This document shows positions 46,523 to 56,471 of a stretch of DNA of 64,000 nucleotides, one piece after another. The stretch lies in NCBI RefSeq assembly GCF_003584165.1, contig NZ_QXFJ01000028.1, positions 23,038 to 87,037 on the forward strand, in the 5' to 3' direction. The translations under genes were made by a program, and so were the position numbers. Source of the stretch: Flagellimonas aequoris (GTDB lineage: Bacteria > Bacteroidota > Bacteroidia > Flavobacteriales > Flavobacteriaceae). How positions within the stretch are numbered: position 1 is the stretch's first letter; each line of letters begins with the position of its first letter. The notes under the pieces were generated by a model. The model saw only the letters and a program-made list of their open reading frames with translations. It was not told the DNA's origin and searched no databases.

Positions 46523-47290
46523 TTATTTTTTAAACTTTTCCAATGCTTTTTTAGTGTTTGGTGACAGCGCCAATTTTCCGGAAGCCTCGGCGCGCTCCAA
46601 AAGGAGCTTGTCCCAATGTTCGGTTCCTTCCCAAAGTACCCTCTTCATTTCTGATAGGGCTTCGGGATTGTAAGTGGCCAATTTTTGAAGATGGATGTCC
46701 AACTCCTTGTCCATTTCCGATATGGAGTCATAAACTTTGGCATATAGTCCCTTTTCCTTGGCCCAATACGCATTTTTCCACTCCGTGGGATATAAGGAGA
46801 GCTCGGCCAACGCAGCCTTGCCCATTTTTCGCTCTACGGCCGGGGCAATCACAAACGGCCCGATTCCAATGGAGATCTCCGATAATTTGATGGCGGCTTC
46901 CACAGTGGCGTGTACATAATCGCAGGCCGCTGCCAAACCGACCCCTCCGCCAACGGTCTTGCCCTGTACCCGCCCGATGATGGGCTTAGGACAGTTACGC
47001 ATGGCATTGATGACATTGGCAAATCCACTAAAAAATTGTTTGCCTTCCTCAAGATTGGAAATGGCTACGAGTTCATCAAAGGATGCCCCAGCACAAAAGG
47101 CGCGATCACCTTCGGATTTTAGGACAATAATGGACACCTCGCTGTTAACCGCAAGCCTATCAAACTCTTTGGTCAATCGGTCCAACAATTCAGAAACAAA
47201 GGAATTACTGGCAGGATGGCCAAACTCCACGGTGGCGATTCCGTTTTCTATTTTGGTGTATAAACTTCCGTTGACTCTATCTGTGGACAT
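46523..47290 (-). CDS. Enoyl-CoA hydratase/isomerase family protein
   Basis: A 255-residue crotonase-fold enzyme. An oxyanion-hole motif is present (FCAGASFDELVAI) and the second segment is KPIIGRVQGKTVGGGVGLAA, typical of the fold. The catalytic Glu pair usual in hydratases is not clearly placed: the second position reads KLSEISIGIGPFVI. Substrate and reaction are therefore open (hydratase, isomerase or other CoA chemistry). It is transcribed toward the microprotein and lpxH-like gene with an 11-base gap. Confidence 0.9.
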   Translation of the reverse strand: MSTDRVNGSLYTKIENGIATVEFGHPASNSFVSELLDRLTKEFDRLAVNSEVSIIVLKSEGDRAFCAGASFDELVAISNLEEGKQFFSGFANVINAMRNCPKPIIGRVQGKTVGGGVGLAAACDYVHATVEAAIKLSEISIGIGPFVIAPAVERKMGKAALAELSLYPTEWKNAYWAKEKGLYAKVYDSISEMDKELDIHLQKLATYNPEALSEMKRVLWEGTEHWDKLLLERAEASGKLALSPNTKKALEKFKK

Positions 47291-47329
47291 GTTTCAATGA
47301 ACAATTTACAATGAGCAATAAACAATTAT
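47290..47329. repeat. Short AT-rich direct repeats upstream of the hydratase gene
   Basis: Within 40 bases, CAATGA and ACAATT each occur twice (CAATGAACAATTTACAATGA, then AATAAACAATTA). Runs of this kind are, as I recall, common between flavobacterial genes. They lie just upstream of the hydratase ATG and might be slippage-prone or hold its promoter. Confidence 0.35.
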
Positions 47330-47371
47330 CAGCTGTCTTGAATCTGATGTCTGACCTTTGACGCTGCTAAA

Positions 47372-48706
47372 TTACGGGTTTTGAACCAAGGGCCTGAATT
47401 TTCTATCAAATTTCCAAAGTAAAGCAAACCCCCGAATTAACATCCAAATGACAAAGGCTACCCAAATAGCATAAAAACCCCACCCCAAAAATTTACCGAG
47501 ATAGAGACAGGGCACAAATCCCAAAAAGGTTGCAGTGAGCAACACATTCCGTAAATATTTCATTTCTCCCAATCCCTTGAAAAGTCCATCAAACACAAAA
47601 GCCAGAGTGTTCATGGGCAATCCAAAAATCACGATATAGAATATGCCGTAAAAGGTATCAAGCACCAAGGTGTCGTTGGAAAAAAGATGACCAATTGGGT
47701 GGTAGAAGAGGAATCCGCCCATCATCAAAATGAAACTGACTATCATGCCATACAACACAATTTTTTTGGCCAATTTCCAAAGCCCATCGTAATCGCCTGC
47801 TCCCAAAAGTTTTCCGCCCATACTGTTTCCGGCAGCTGCAAAACCATCAATAAAAAATGCTGCGAACAACCATAGGTTGATGGCAATCGTGTGTGCCCCG
47901 ATGAAACGATCACCCAGGGCGGTGGCTTCGCGAACGGCCAGGATCAAAGCTACGTTAAGAGCAATGGCACGGACAAAAAGATTGAGGCTCATAAAAACGA
48001 CCCGTTTCAGTTCTTTATTGAGCGGGAAGACCAACTTCATGCTGATTTCGGTTTTTTTCATCAATAGGGCAAAGGCCAAAAGGGCCATAATGGCTTGGGA
48101 GATCAAACTGGCCCATGCAGCACCTTCCAGATACATGGCAGGAATCCATCCTTCCACTCCATAGACCAAAAGAAAATCGAGGCCAATGTTCAAGACCGCC
48201 CCAATAATGGCTATGACCATGGGATAAAAGGTATTCTGCAGGCCTCGAAAAATGCCAAATATGGCAAAAGTGAAAAGCGTCAACGGAAATCCCCAAACCC
48301 GAATGGAATAATAAGAGACACAGTAATTCAATATTTTTCCAGCAGCATTAAAGAGTGTAAAGATTTCCTCGATGACAAAAACCGTGGAGACCAACACCAC
48401 CACGCTCAACAAAATGTTGAAGAAAATGGCCTGAGCGGGAAGATGTTTTACTTCTTCCAACCTTCCTGCCCCCAAATATTGAGATATGATGGCGGAAATG
48501 GAACTACGGGTCTGTCCCAAGACCCAAATCAGCATCGACAAAAACGAACCCACAATACCCGCCGCGGCCAACGACTCCAGACTATCCGTTGGGATATTGC
48601 CCACAATGGCCGTATCCGTAATGGAAAGAATCGGCTCCGCAATGCCCGATATGGTGGCCGGGATTGCCAATTGGTTGATGGTCTTAAAATTTACCTGTGT
48701 GCTCAA
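47372..48706 (-). CDS. MATE family efflux transporter
   Basis: A 444-residue transporter with 12 helices. The family start is QLAIPATISGIAEPILSITD, then IVGSFLSMLIWVLGQTRSSI and the second-half counterpart AFFIDGFAAAGNSMGGKLLG. It probably exports cationic compounds with H+ or Na+. The first start in frame after the upstream stop is TTG at 48706 (LSTQVNFKTINQ); no ATG is available before the conserved region. It lies 12 bases after the GNAT gene and is probably cotranscribed with it. Confidence 0.94.
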   Translation of the reverse strand: MSTQVNFKTINQLAIPATISGIAEPILSITDTAIVGNIPTDSLESLAAAGIVGSFLSMLIWVLGQTRSSISAIISQYLGAGRLEEVKHLPAQAIFFNILLSVVVLVSTVFVIEEIFTLFNAAGKILNYCVSYYSIRVWGFPLTLFTFAIFGIFRGLQNTFYPMVIAIIGAVLNIGLDFLLVYGVEGWIPAMYLEGAAWASLISQAIMALLAFALLMKKTEISMKLVFPLNKELKRVVFMSLNLFVRAIALNVALILAVREATALGDRFIGAHTIAINLWLFAAFFIDGFAAAGNSMGGKLLGAGDYDGLWKLAKKIVLYGMIVSFILMMGGFLFYHPIGHLFSNDTLVLDTFYGIFYIVIFGLPMNTLAFVFDGLFKGLGEMKYLRNVLLTATFLGFVPCLYLGKFLGWGFYAIWVAFVIWMLIRGFALLWKFDRKFRPLVQNP

Positions 48707-48718
48707 ATCGTTGGCAAG

Positions 48719-49219
48719 TTACAGCACCAATTCGTAACAATGAAAGGGATGTTCGCTTTGTTTGGGAAAGAAGATGTCCCCCAACTTTTGATAGCCCCTT
48801 TGCTCATAGAATAGCTGGTTTCGCTGGTTCTGTGAAAAGGTGTCCAAGCGTACGGAGACAAAATGATTCTTTTTGGAATAATCTTCTGCAAAATCCATCA
48901 GTTGTTGTGCCAAGCCTTTACCTTGATGCTCGGGGTGCACGGAAAGACGATGGATGTAGGTGCTGTTGCCATTTGGGGTGAGCCATTGGATGGGTCGGTA
49001 TTCCTCGTCCATAAAAGTGGAAACCACAATGGTGCCCAATACGGAACCATTTTCCTCGATGACATACAGTTCTTCCCGTTCCACATCTTTAAGAAAAGCT
49101 GCTTTGGAAGGATAATGCTCGTTCCACTGATAAATGCCGTTTTGCTCCATTTTTAGGGCACATAATCGGGTAATGGATAAGATATCGGGTATTTCAGATA
49201 TCTTTGCGCGTCGTATCAT
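48719..49219 (-). CDS. GNAT family N-acetyltransferase
   Basis: A 166-residue acetyltransferase. The acetyl-CoA site is LSVHPEHQGKGLAQQLMDFA (Q-x-x-G-x-A/G form) near residues 95-115, and the beta-4 strand is ENGSVLGTIVVSTF. The C-terminal strand FYEQRGYQKLGDIF is usual. The acceptor substrate is unknown. Its ATG at 49219 faces the universal stress gene 53 bases away. Confidence 0.92.
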   Translation of the reverse strand: MIRRAKISEIPDILSITRLCALKMEQNGIYQWNEHYPSKAAFLKDVEREELYVIEENGSVLGTIVVSTFMDEEYRPIQWLTPNGNSTYIHRLSVHPEHQGKGLAQQLMDFAEDYSKKNHFVSVRLDTFSQNQRNQLFYEQRGYQKLGDIFFPKQSEHPFHCYELVL

Positions 49220-49272
49220 TGATTCGTTTCAATTTAATTGTAAATTTAAGGTTTAATCATAATCGCCAAACC

Positions 49273-50070
49273 ATGAACAACATTCTTGTACCGATCGGGA
49301 CTTCCCCGGATTCTTCAAAAACATTGCAATATGCCGTTGATTTTGCCACAAATTTTGGTGCCAAGATTTATGTGATGGATGTATTTTCGGTTACCACAGC
49401 AGTGGGGAGCTTGGCGAATGTGGAAGAAAAAGTGGCCAAAAGCGGTAAGGAGCATTTGAAGGAGGTGATCGACCAAGTGGACACGAAGCATGTGGAGATT
49501 AAGATTGCCACCTATAATGGAGATATTGTGGATGGTCTGAACGATATTAACAAAGAACTTGGTATCGATCTGATCATTATCGCGCCAAGAAGCAATGATA
49601 TCCAAGAAGAACTGTATTTGGGAAATACTTCGGGACGAATCATCAAACAGACCGACATCCCAACCTTGATCGTGCCCAAAGGGACCACTTTTAAGCCGAT
49701 CAAAAAGATAATGACCGCCTTTGGATCCGGTATTTTGAAAAGGAGCAGTATTCTGAGTCCGTTAGTGACCATCAAGAACAAGTTTAAGTCGGAGGTAAGC
49801 CTTTTGTTGGTGAAAAGACCGGGGTATTCCGAGGATGACCTAAAGGTCAACACCGCCCTTTTGGATTTGAGCAAGAAACTGACCATTACCGAAAATGCTA
49901 CCACTTATTTGGGAGTGACCGAGTTTTACCATGAAGAGCATCCGGATATGCTGTGTGTTTTTAGAAGAAAACGTGGGTTCTTCAAAAAGCTTTGGGAGAA
50001 GAACACCATTCTGAAGTCGGAATTTTATGTGCCGGTGCCCGTATTGGTGTTGAGCGTTAAAAAAGATTAA
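49273..50070 (+). CDS. Universal stress protein family protein
   Basis: A 265-residue protein, start ATG 49273 (MNNILVPIGTSPDSSKTLQY). The first Usp domain (1-145) ends with the nucleotide-binding pattern GNTSGRIIKQTDIPTLIVPK (G-x2-G-x9-ST/P form). The second half (from KPIKKIMTAFGSGILKRSSI) is a degenerate Usp domain. Flavobacterial tandem Usp proteins have this length. Its role in stress survival is inferred from the family. A 56-base gap separates it from the tRNA gene. Confidence 0.9.
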   Translation: MNNILVPIGTSPDSSKTLQYAVDFATNFGAKIYVMDVFSVTTAVGSLANVEEKVAKSGKEHLKEVIDQVDTKHVEIKIATYNGDIVDGLNDINKELGIDLIIIAPRSNDIQEELYLGNTSGRIIKQTDIPTLIVPKGTTFKPIKKIMTAFGSGILKRSSILSPLVTIKNKFKSEVSLLLVKRPGYSEDDLKVNTALLDLSKKLTITENATTYLGVTEFYHEEHPDMLCVFRRKRGFFKKLWEKNTILKSEFYVPVPVLVLSVKKD

Positions 50071-50126
50071 GGAAGGGCCGTAAATTTTGATACTTTCAGA
50101 AAAAGTATTTCCTTTGCGCTCTCTTT

Positions 50127-50200
<74 letters not shown>

Positions 50201-50210
50201 CTAAACATTA

Positions 50211-50235
50211 ACCATCCTTTAGGATGGTTTTTTTG
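50211..50235 (+). terminator. Terminator after tRNA-Ala
   Basis: Perfect 7-base arms ACCATCC (50211-50217) and GGATGGT (50222-50228) with a TTTA loop, followed by a T run, give a compact rho-independent terminator. Confidence 0.85.
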
Positions 50236-50280
50236 TTTTTGCCCTTCTCTTTTTTAAACTTTACTTCAAAATACATTATC

Positions 50281-50988
50281 ATGAGTTTACTTGGAAAAGT
50301 GGCCTACATTACCGGGGGCACAAAAGGAATAGGATATGGAATCGCGGAAAGCCTTTTGGAGCAAGGCATGAAAGTGGCCATTAGTGGGAGAAGTCCCAAA
50401 AGCGTAGAAGAAGCTTTAAAAAACTTCAACAATGATAATGTTTTGGGATTGGTCTCCGATGTATCCAAGTTGGAAGATGAAGTGAAGGCGGTAAAAGCCG
50501 TATTGGAGAAATGGGGACGATTGGATGTGGTCATGGCCAATGCTGGGGTTGGACATTTTGCCCCAATTGATGAAATGTCAGATAAGGACTGGCACCAAAT
50601 GATCGACACCAACTTAAATGGGGTCTTCCACACCTTGAAAGCGTCTGTGGAGGCACTCAAAGAGTCTGAAGGGTATTATATGACCTTGGCCAGTTTGGCG
50701 GGCACCAACTTTTTTGCAACCGCCGCCGGGTACAACGCTACCAAGTTTGGGGTAGTAGGTTTTACCCAGGCTGCCATGTTGGATCTTAGAAAGTACAACA
50801 TCAAGGTAACCACCATAATGCCAGGTTCCGTGGCCACCCATTTTAACGATCATGTACCCTCGGATCAAGATGCTTGGAAAATACAACCAGAGGATATTGG
50901 ACAATTGGTGGTGGACTTGTTGTTGATGCACCCACGGACCTTGCCCAGCAAAATTGAGGTACGTCCTACTCGCCCCGATTTGAAATAA
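50281..50988 (+). CDS. Short-chain dehydrogenase/reductase
   Basis: A 235-residue NAD(P)-dependent oxidoreductase, start ATG 50281 (MSLLGKVAYITGGTKGIGYG). The cofactor motif is TGGTKGIG (TGxxxGxG), then NAG in VMANAGVGHFAP. Catalytic Ser is in LASLAGTNFF and Tyr/Lys in YNATKFG. The Arg in ISGRSPKSV suggests NADP preference. Substrate unknown. The gene stands alone downstream of the tRNA terminator and ends at the base before the opposing addB-like stop, so the two converge without a gap. Confidence 0.93.
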   Translation: MSLLGKVAYITGGTKGIGYGIAESLLEQGMKVAISGRSPKSVEEALKNFNNDNVLGLVSDVSKLEDEVKAVKAVLEKWGRLDVVMANAGVGHFAPIDEMSDKDWHQMIDTNLNGVFHTLKASVEALKESEGYYMTLASLAGTNFFATAAGYNATKFGVVGFTQAAMLDLRKYNIKVTTIMPGSVATHFNDHVPSDQDAWKIQPEDIGQLVVDLLLMHPRTLPSKIEVRPTRPDLK

Positions 50989-53718
50989 TCAATCCGTTTT
51001 TTCGGTCAGGGGAATTTCAACAGCACAGATTTCGCAGATAAGACGATTCAAGTACCTTTCGAAAGTTGAAAGGGTCTGCTGATCAATAATTGGATTTTTG
51101 TCTTCGGTGAAGGAGAACAATCCTTGACTCAAACTTTTAAAGGAATAAATGCCTGCCTTCATCTGCTGAACGGGATGTTTTTTGGCATACAGGTAGGCAT
51201 AACAAAGCAATTGGAAGGCCTTGCTTTTGTCATAATTGGTGATGAGTTCTTCCCAATCCGTGATTTTCACGTTTTTCGGCTCTACCTTGCCGGTTTTGTA
51301 GTCGATGATGCGTAGAGTTCCATCCACTTCATCCACGCGGTCCAAAGTACCTTTCAAGGTGATGGGAAAATCCAAGGAAGGAATGTTTAGCTTTTCCACG
51401 TATTTCTGCTCCAAGGCCAACAACTTTATTTGGTGCTTTTTCACCTCTTCCAGTTCCAACTCGATAAAGTTGGTGAGATACTTCACGATGACATTGTACA
51501 CCAAAAGGTACTTCCCTTTTTTAATGTCAACTCCTGCTAGGGTTCCCTGAAATTGCTGTTCAACAATGGCTGAAACCTTCGGCTTTAAGGCGGAAATATT
51601 GTCCTTGGTCAATAGCGTTCCGACCAAAGGCGTGTACAATTGCTCCAAACTGTCGTGGACTATGGTGCCGAACGTATTGGCTGCAATGTTCTCCTCCACT
51701 TCTTCCAAGTCATTGATTTTCAAAATATTCCTAGTGTAGAAATCAATGGGATTTTTGATGTAATTGGTCAAAGAAGTAGGGGAAAACCCATTTAGGGCAA
51801 ACGCCTTGATGTCCTCCAGCAATGCACCTTGTTTAAATAGTTCCACAGGTGGTCTGGGGTCAATTTTCACCTGCGGGGATGAAATGGTATGGTGAATGTA
51901 GGGCTTTAGATTTTCATCGGTCAACAATTGTGTGATAAGTCTGCTTTTTTCTCCTCCCTCAAGTACATCGGGTTCGGTATTGTAGATAATATAAACGTTT
52001 TTGGCCCGCTGTATGAGCCTGTAAAAGTGATAGGTATAGATAGCGTCCTTTTCTTTATAGGTAGGGAGGCTGTAGTCCCGCTTTACATCAAACGGAATAA
52101 AGGAATTGTTGGACTTGCCCGAAGGTAGGATTCCCTCATTAACCGAAGTGATGATGACGGTTTTAAAGTCTAGGTTTCGGCTCTCCAACATCCCCATGAT
52201 CTGAAGACCTGTCAAGGGTTCCCCGATAAAATCCAAGGTTTCCATTGATGCCAATTGCTTGAACAGGTTTTTGACCGATTTCAGTTCTGACACAAAATCC
52301 ACACCATCCAGGTATTGGTCCAATTGATTGAACAGGGAATAGAACCGGTACAGGTATTCCAGCTCTAGGGAGTTTTGTTGGGCCTGATAGATATCCTTCA
52401 ATTTCTGGATCAGTTGTAAACTATTGTGGATCCATTGTTTTGGGTTGATGCTTTTTTTTGGGAAAAGAATGGAGAGCGTTTCCTCTACACCTTCATATTT
52501 GGTGAGCGTTCTCTCCGTAACATACAACCAATTCCCTTCTTTGATATCCTTGGCCATCAATCTGGCAAAATCGATTTTTTGGGCGGAAGAGATGGTCAAC
52601 AAATAAGGATTGGCCAACAACTCCAACACATTTTTATAGAACCACCCTCTATCCGAAACACCAATGTTGACTTCTAAAAAGGTTAAAAAGAAGGAGTATA
52701 GCACAGTTTTATTCAAAGGGAGACCCATAGTGATGTTCACATGGTCAATGTCTTTGGGAACGGCTTTCAACATGGGGTCCAACAAAGTTTCATCTGCAAG
52801 GATCACTGCGGTGTTTTGCAGGTCTACGCCTTTTTCAGAATCCATTCGTTGCAAGAGCTGACCTACGTATTTCGTTTGGGAGATGCTTTTCGGGACCCCG
52901 GTTATCTCAATGTGCTTTTCAGTAAGAAAACTGTTTTGGGGCTCAATTTTAGATTGATGGATATAATAGGGCCATTCCCGTTGGTAATTTCTGATGAACA
53001 GTCCTGCATCGTGTACAGGGTCGTTCAGGAAATAGGAGTCGATGTCCCAATAGACATATGTGTTGCCATGCTCTAGGTAATGCTGAATGATAGTTGCCTC
53101 AGCATTGTTTAGGGCATTGAATCCCACAAAAATTACAGGATGTTCGGGATGGGCCACATGGCTTTTGTCCAATTTTTCCACGGCCACTCGCTGAACCAAA
53201 CCTTGGTAGGCCCTTTTCTGTTCCAGCAAAGTTGAGGTGAACTCCTGGTATATTCGCTCCAAACTACCCCAGAGTTGAAGGTAGTTTTCAATGATTTCGG
53301 TTTTTTCCTTTTTAAGGGACCAATGGTTGAGTTCCTTGATTGCGGAGAGATAATTGAGGATATCCTTTGCGGGGATCAAATACCCGTCAATATCATTAAA
53401 ATCCAATAGCAAGGTCTGCCCCCATTTGATGAAAGAGGAAAAATCATCATGCTGTTTAATGCCTGAATTTTTGTAGACATCAAAAAGTAACAAGAGCAAA
53501 TCTATATTGGTTGCCTGGTTTAAACCTGAAATGTCCCCAATAAAATCCTGGATGGACAGGATCTGTGGACAAAAGATATTTTGTTCGAGCCTTTGGGAAA
53601 TATGTCTTTTTAAAAAGGTCCCGGAACGTTTACTGGGTAGCACAAAGGTGCATGAAGCAATAGGCAATTGCTTTTTTTCCAGGTCATCCAGAACATATTC
53701 TAGAAAGGTTTCGTGCAT
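50989..53718 (-). CDS. AddB-like PD-(D/E)XK nuclease/helicase-fold protein
   Basis: A 909-residue protein. The N-terminal half is a degraded helicase scaffold (CTFVLPSKRSGTFLKRHISQ; VIFVGFNALNNAEATIIQHY) with no P-loop, as in AddB. A helicase-like segment is KTVIITSVNEGILPSGKSNN. The C-terminal nuclease domain contains GTIVHDSLEQLY and TLRIIDYKTGKVEP (the D-x-K pair). With the AddA-like protein at 56472-59600 it would form a double-strand-break resection complex, although ompA and kbl intervene. The start is ATG 53718. Confidence 0.9.
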   Translation of the reverse strand: MHETFLEYVLDDLEKKQLPIASCTFVLPSKRSGTFLKRHISQRLEQNIFCPQILSIQDFIGDISGLNQATNIDLLLLLFDVYKNSGIKQHDDFSSFIKWGQTLLLDFNDIDGYLIPAKDILNYLSAIKELNHWSLKKEKTEIIENYLQLWGSLERIYQEFTSTLLEQKRAYQGLVQRVAVEKLDKSHVAHPEHPVIFVGFNALNNAEATIIQHYLEHGNTYVYWDIDSYFLNDPVHDAGLFIRNYQREWPYYIHQSKIEPQNSFLTEKHIEITGVPKSISQTKYVGQLLQRMDSEKGVDLQNTAVILADETLLDPMLKAVPKDIDHVNITMGLPLNKTVLYSFFLTFLEVNIGVSDRGWFYKNVLELLANPYLLTISSAQKIDFARLMAKDIKEGNWLYVTERTLTKYEGVEETLSILFPKKSINPKQWIHNSLQLIQKLKDIYQAQQNSLELEYLYRFYSLFNQLDQYLDGVDFVSELKSVKNLFKQLASMETLDFIGEPLTGLQIMGMLESRNLDFKTVIITSVNEGILPSGKSNNSFIPFDVKRDYSLPTYKEKDAIYTYHFYRLIQRAKNVYIIYNTEPDVLEGGEKSRLITQLLTDENLKPYIHHTISSPQVKIDPRPPVELFKQGALLEDIKAFALNGFSPTSLTNYIKNPIDFYTRNILKINDLEEVEENIAANTFGTIVHDSLEQLYTPLVGTLLTKDNISALKPKVSAIVEQQFQGTLAGVDIKKGKYLLVYNVIVKYLTNFIELELEEVKKHQIKLLALEQKYVEKLNIPSLDFPITLKGTLDRVDEVDGTLRIIDYKTGKVEPKNVKITDWEELITNYDKSKAFQLLCYAYLYAKKHPVQQMKAGIYSFKSLSQGLFSFTEDKNPIIDQQTLSTFERYLNRLICEICAVEIPLTEKTD

Positions 53719-53731
53719 GTATTAAAAATAA

Positions 53732-53759
53732 AAAAGGCCCTGCATTTGCAGGGCCTTTT
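53732..53759 (-). terminator. Terminator of the ompA gene
   Basis: A near-perfect stem, AAAAGGCCCTGCA and TGCAGGGCCTTTT, with a two-base loop (TT), lies 25 bases after the OmpA stop. On the minus strand it is followed by a T-rich run. This is a strong rho-independent terminator placed just before the addB-like ATG. Confidence 0.85.
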
Positions 53760-53784
53760 CAAAGAAAACTTTTGCTTTCCTTTA

Positions 53785-55143
53785 TTATTTCACCAAGTTG
53801 ATTTCAACTCGTCTGTTTTGTGCTCTACCAGCTCTTGTGTTGTTGGTAGCGATTGGCTTGGATTCACCGTAACCAATGGCAGTCAATCTGCTAGCAGAAA
53901 TTCCTTTGTCGATCAAGAAGTCCCTAACAGAGTTAGCTCTCTTTTCAGATAGTGCTTGGTTAGTAGCATCACTACCTTGGCTATCAGTGTGTCCTTCTAC
54001 AGTGAACTTGGCGTTAGGATACTCGTTCAAGATTTGGATGATGTCAACCATTACAGAAGTAGATTCTGCTTTGATGGAAGATTTACCAGTATCGAACAAG
54101 ATAGTTCTAGCGTAATCGTTCAATTGTTTTTGAACTTCTTCGGTTACTTCTGGACAACCGTTGTTAGCAACAGTACCGGCAACCTCTGGACATTGATCGT
54201 CTTTGTCAAGAACACCGTCACCATCAGAATCTGGCCATGGGCATCCTTTGTTGGCAGCAGGACCAGCTTCGTTTGGACAAGCGTCATCTTTATCGGCAAC
54301 ACCGTCACCGTCAGCATCAGGACATCCAGCTAGAGAAGCAAGACCTGGAGTGCTTGGACAAGCATCGTCTTTATCAGCGATACCATCACCGTCAGAATCA
54401 GGACAACCGTTCAATTCTTTTGGACCAGCAGCGTTAGGGCAGCTATCTTTAGAATCTTCGATACCGTCACCGTCAGAATCAGGACAACCATTGAAAGCTT
54501 CCAAACCAGCAACTTCTGGGCAAGCATCATCTTTGTCGTAAATACCATCACCATCAGTATCGGTACCACCGAACTTGATGCTGATACCAGCCATATGTTG
54601 GAAGTGACGTACAAGATAATCTTCAAAAGCATGCTTGTATTGTGTTTGAAGAGTCAGACCAACATTTTCGGAAAACCAAAAGTTAACACCGACACCTCCG
54701 TTTACGGTTCCAGCACCAATTTCATCGATCCAAGTATAACCACCGCCCACTTCTACGAAAGGATCGATAGTTGTATTTTTAAGGATATTGTATTTGATTG
54801 TACCATCGATAGCATAGTGCGAAAGGTCATCAACAGACATATCTCCAATTTTTTCGATTCTGTTCAAAGAACCTCTTGCACCTACAGAGAAACCATCACC
54901 AATATACTTGGAAACGCCAACGTAAGAAACAGAAGGCAAGATGTTCCAGTGGTCAGATACATTGAAGTACTCATCGAACAATGTACTGCTTGAATATGGA
55001 TTGTTGCTATCGTTGGTAGGATAAGCGTCTATCGCATTAACCCCAATGCTTACTTGCCATGGGTTATTCTCGTCTTGCGCTTGTATGCTGTTAACCCCTA
55101 CAAAAACTAAGGCAACAACCAATAATTTGCTAAGATGTTTCAT
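53785..55143 (-). CDS. OmpA family outer-membrane protein with TSP3 calcium-binding repeats
   Basis: A 452-residue protein; the ATG at 55143 gives a clear signal peptide ([20 protein letters not shown], then QAQ). Residues about 25-195 form an eight-strand barrel. Then five thrombospondin-type-3 repeats ([30 protein letters not shown] and similar) provide acidic calcium sites. The C-terminal OmpA peptidoglycan-binding domain starts at [20 protein letters not shown] and has [20 protein letters not shown], ending in [10 protein letters not shown]. It anchors the outer membrane to the cell wall and is usually abundant. A textbook promoter lies 35 bases upstream and a strong terminator downstream, so it is a one-gene unit. 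Confidence 0.95.
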   Translation of the reverse strand: MKHLSKLLVVALVFVGVNSIQAQDENNPWQVSIGVNAIDAYPTNDSNNPYSSSTLFDEYFNVSDHWNILPSVSYVGVSKYIGDGFSVGARGSLNRIEKIGDMSVDDLSHYAIDGTIKYNILKNTTIDPFVEVGGGYTWIDEIGAGTVNGGVGVNFWFSENVGLTLQTQYKHAFEDYLVRHFQHMAGISIKFGGTDTDGDGIYDKDDACPEVAGLEAFNGCPDSDGDGIEDSKDSCPNAAGPKELNGCPDSDGDGIADKDDACPSTPGLASLAGCPDADGDGVADKDDACPNEAGPAANKGCPWPDSDGDGVLDKDDQCPEVAGTVANNGCPEVTEEVQKQLNDYARTILFDTGKSSIKAESTSVMVDIIQILNEYPNAKFTVEGHTDSQGSDATNQALSEKRANSVRDFLIDKGISASRLTAIGYGESKPIATNNTRAGRAQNRRVEINLVK

Positions 55144-55177
55144 GCTCAAAATTTTAAGTTTAAGTGTTTATCAGCAG

Positions 55178-55208
55178 CAAATGTAAGTTGTTAAGACTTA
55201 TTAACAAA
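55178..55208 (-). promoter_or_regulatory. Bacteroidota-type promoter of ompA
   Basis: On the minus strand TTTG (55205-55208), exactly 19 bases, then TACATTTG (55178-55185). This matches the TTTG-N19-TAnnTTTG consensus without a mismatch. The predicted start of transcription is about 55171, leaving a leader of about 28 bases. Confidence 0.8.
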
Positions 55209-55266
55209 ATCTAAATTTCTTTTTTTTTGACTCATTTACCAGCAGTTTTGCTGCATTTCAACGATT

Positions 55267-56460
55267 TTAGACGATTTTTAACGATTTTCCTACTTTGATG
55301 AATGCATTTATTGCATGATCCAAATGTTCCTTTTCGTGGGCCGCGGACAACTGTACCCGTATCCTGGCCTTGCCCTTTGGTACTACAGGATAGAAGAATC
55401 CGATCACATAAATGCCTTCATCCAATAGCATATCGGCCATTTTTTGGGATAGCTTGGCATCATAGAGCATCACCGGAACAATGGCAGAATCCCCATCAAT
55501 AATGTCGAAACCGGCTTCTTTCATTCCTTTTTTGAAGTATTCCGTATTGCTCTGCAGTTTGTCCCGAAGCGTAGTGTCCTTGTCCAACATTTCAAAAACC
55601 TTGATGGATGCACCCACAATGGCCGGCGCCAGGGAATTTGAGAACAGATAGGGGCGCGAGCGTTGGCGCAGTATTTCTATGATTTCCTTTTTCCCGGTGG
55701 TATAACCTCCCATGGCACCTCCCAAGGCTTTTCCTAGTGTTCCCGTGATAATATCGATACGGCCCATAACACCTTTTTCCTCCAAGGTGCCGCGTCCGGT
55801 TTCACCAATAAACCCTGCAGCATGGCACTCGTCGATCATGACCATGGCATCGTATTTATCGGCAAGGTCACAGATTTTATCCAAAGGGGCCACAAGTCCA
55901 TCCATGGAGAAGACCCCATCGGTTACGATAATCTTGAAACGGGCGCCGTCTTTTTCACTTTGTTTGAGTTGCGCCTCCAAATCGGCCATGTCACTATTGG
56001 CGTAGCGATACCGTTTGGCCTTGCAGAGCCTAACCCCGTCAATGATCGAGGCATGGTTCAAGGAATCCGAGATGATGGCATCCTCTTCGGTCAATAAGGG
56101 TTCGAAGACTCCTCCATTGGCATCGAAGGCGGCAGCATATAATATGGTATCCTCGGTACCATAGAAATCAGCGATTTTTTGCTCCAGTTCTTTATGGATG
56201 TCCTGGGTGCCACATATGAACCGGACCGACGACATGCCAAAGCCATGGGTGTCCATAATATCTTTGGCTGCTTGGATCACTTCGGGATGGGAGGATAGCC
56301 CTAAATAATTGTTGGCACAAAAATTAATGACTTCCTGCCCCGTGGAGATTTTGATAACTGCCCCTTGGGGAGAGGTGATGATGCGTTCTTTTTTAAAAAG
56401 GCCGGCTTCTTTTATGGCTTCCAGCTCATTGGCCAAGTGTTCTTTTATTTTTCCGTACAT
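55267..56460 (-). CDS. kbl: Glycine C-acetyltransferase (2-amino-3-ketobutyrate CoA ligase)
   Basis: A 397-residue PLP enzyme of the alpha-oxoamine synthase family; with threonine dehydrogenase it splits threonine to glycine and acetyl-CoA. The PLP lysine lies in [16 protein letters not shown] near residue 244. Other family text: [20 protein letters not shown] near the start, [24 protein letters not shown]. The start ATG is 12 bases after the AddA-like stop, so the two are in one minus-strand run. The alternative of a related serine palmitoyltransferase is less likely, given the close match to Kbl text. Confidence 0.93.
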   Translation of the reverse strand: MYGKIKEHLANELEAIKEAGLFKKERIITSPQGAVIKISTGQEVINFCANNYLGLSSHPEVIQAAKDIMDTHGFGMSSVRFICGTQDIHKELEQKIADFYGTEDTILYAAAFDANGGVFEPLLTEEDAIISDSLNHASIIDGVRLCKAKRYRYANSDMADLEAQLKQSEKDGARFKIIVTDGVFSMDGLVAPLDKICDLADKYDAMVMIDECHAAGFIGETGRGTLEEKGVMGRIDIITGTLGKALGGAMGGYTTGKKEIIEILRQRSRPYLFSNSLAPAIVGASIKVFEMLDKDTTLRDKLQSNTEYFKKGMKEAGFDIIDGDSAIVPVMLYDAKLSQKMADMLLDEGIYVIGFFYPVVPKGKARIRVQLSAAHEKEHLDHAINAFIKVGKSLKIV

Positions 56461-56471
56461 GGTTGTATCAA

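Noticed and set aside
54200..54560. Regular DNA repeats that at first look like a tandem-repeat or CRISPR-like array
   Set aside because: They are the coding sequence of the five TSP3 calcium-binding repeats of the OmpA protein; there are no uniform repeats with unique spacers.
55220..55260. Small hairpin CAGCAG...CTGCTG-like near the kbl stop as its terminator
   Set aside because: The stem is short (GCAG/CTGC region) and no T run directly follows on the minus strand.
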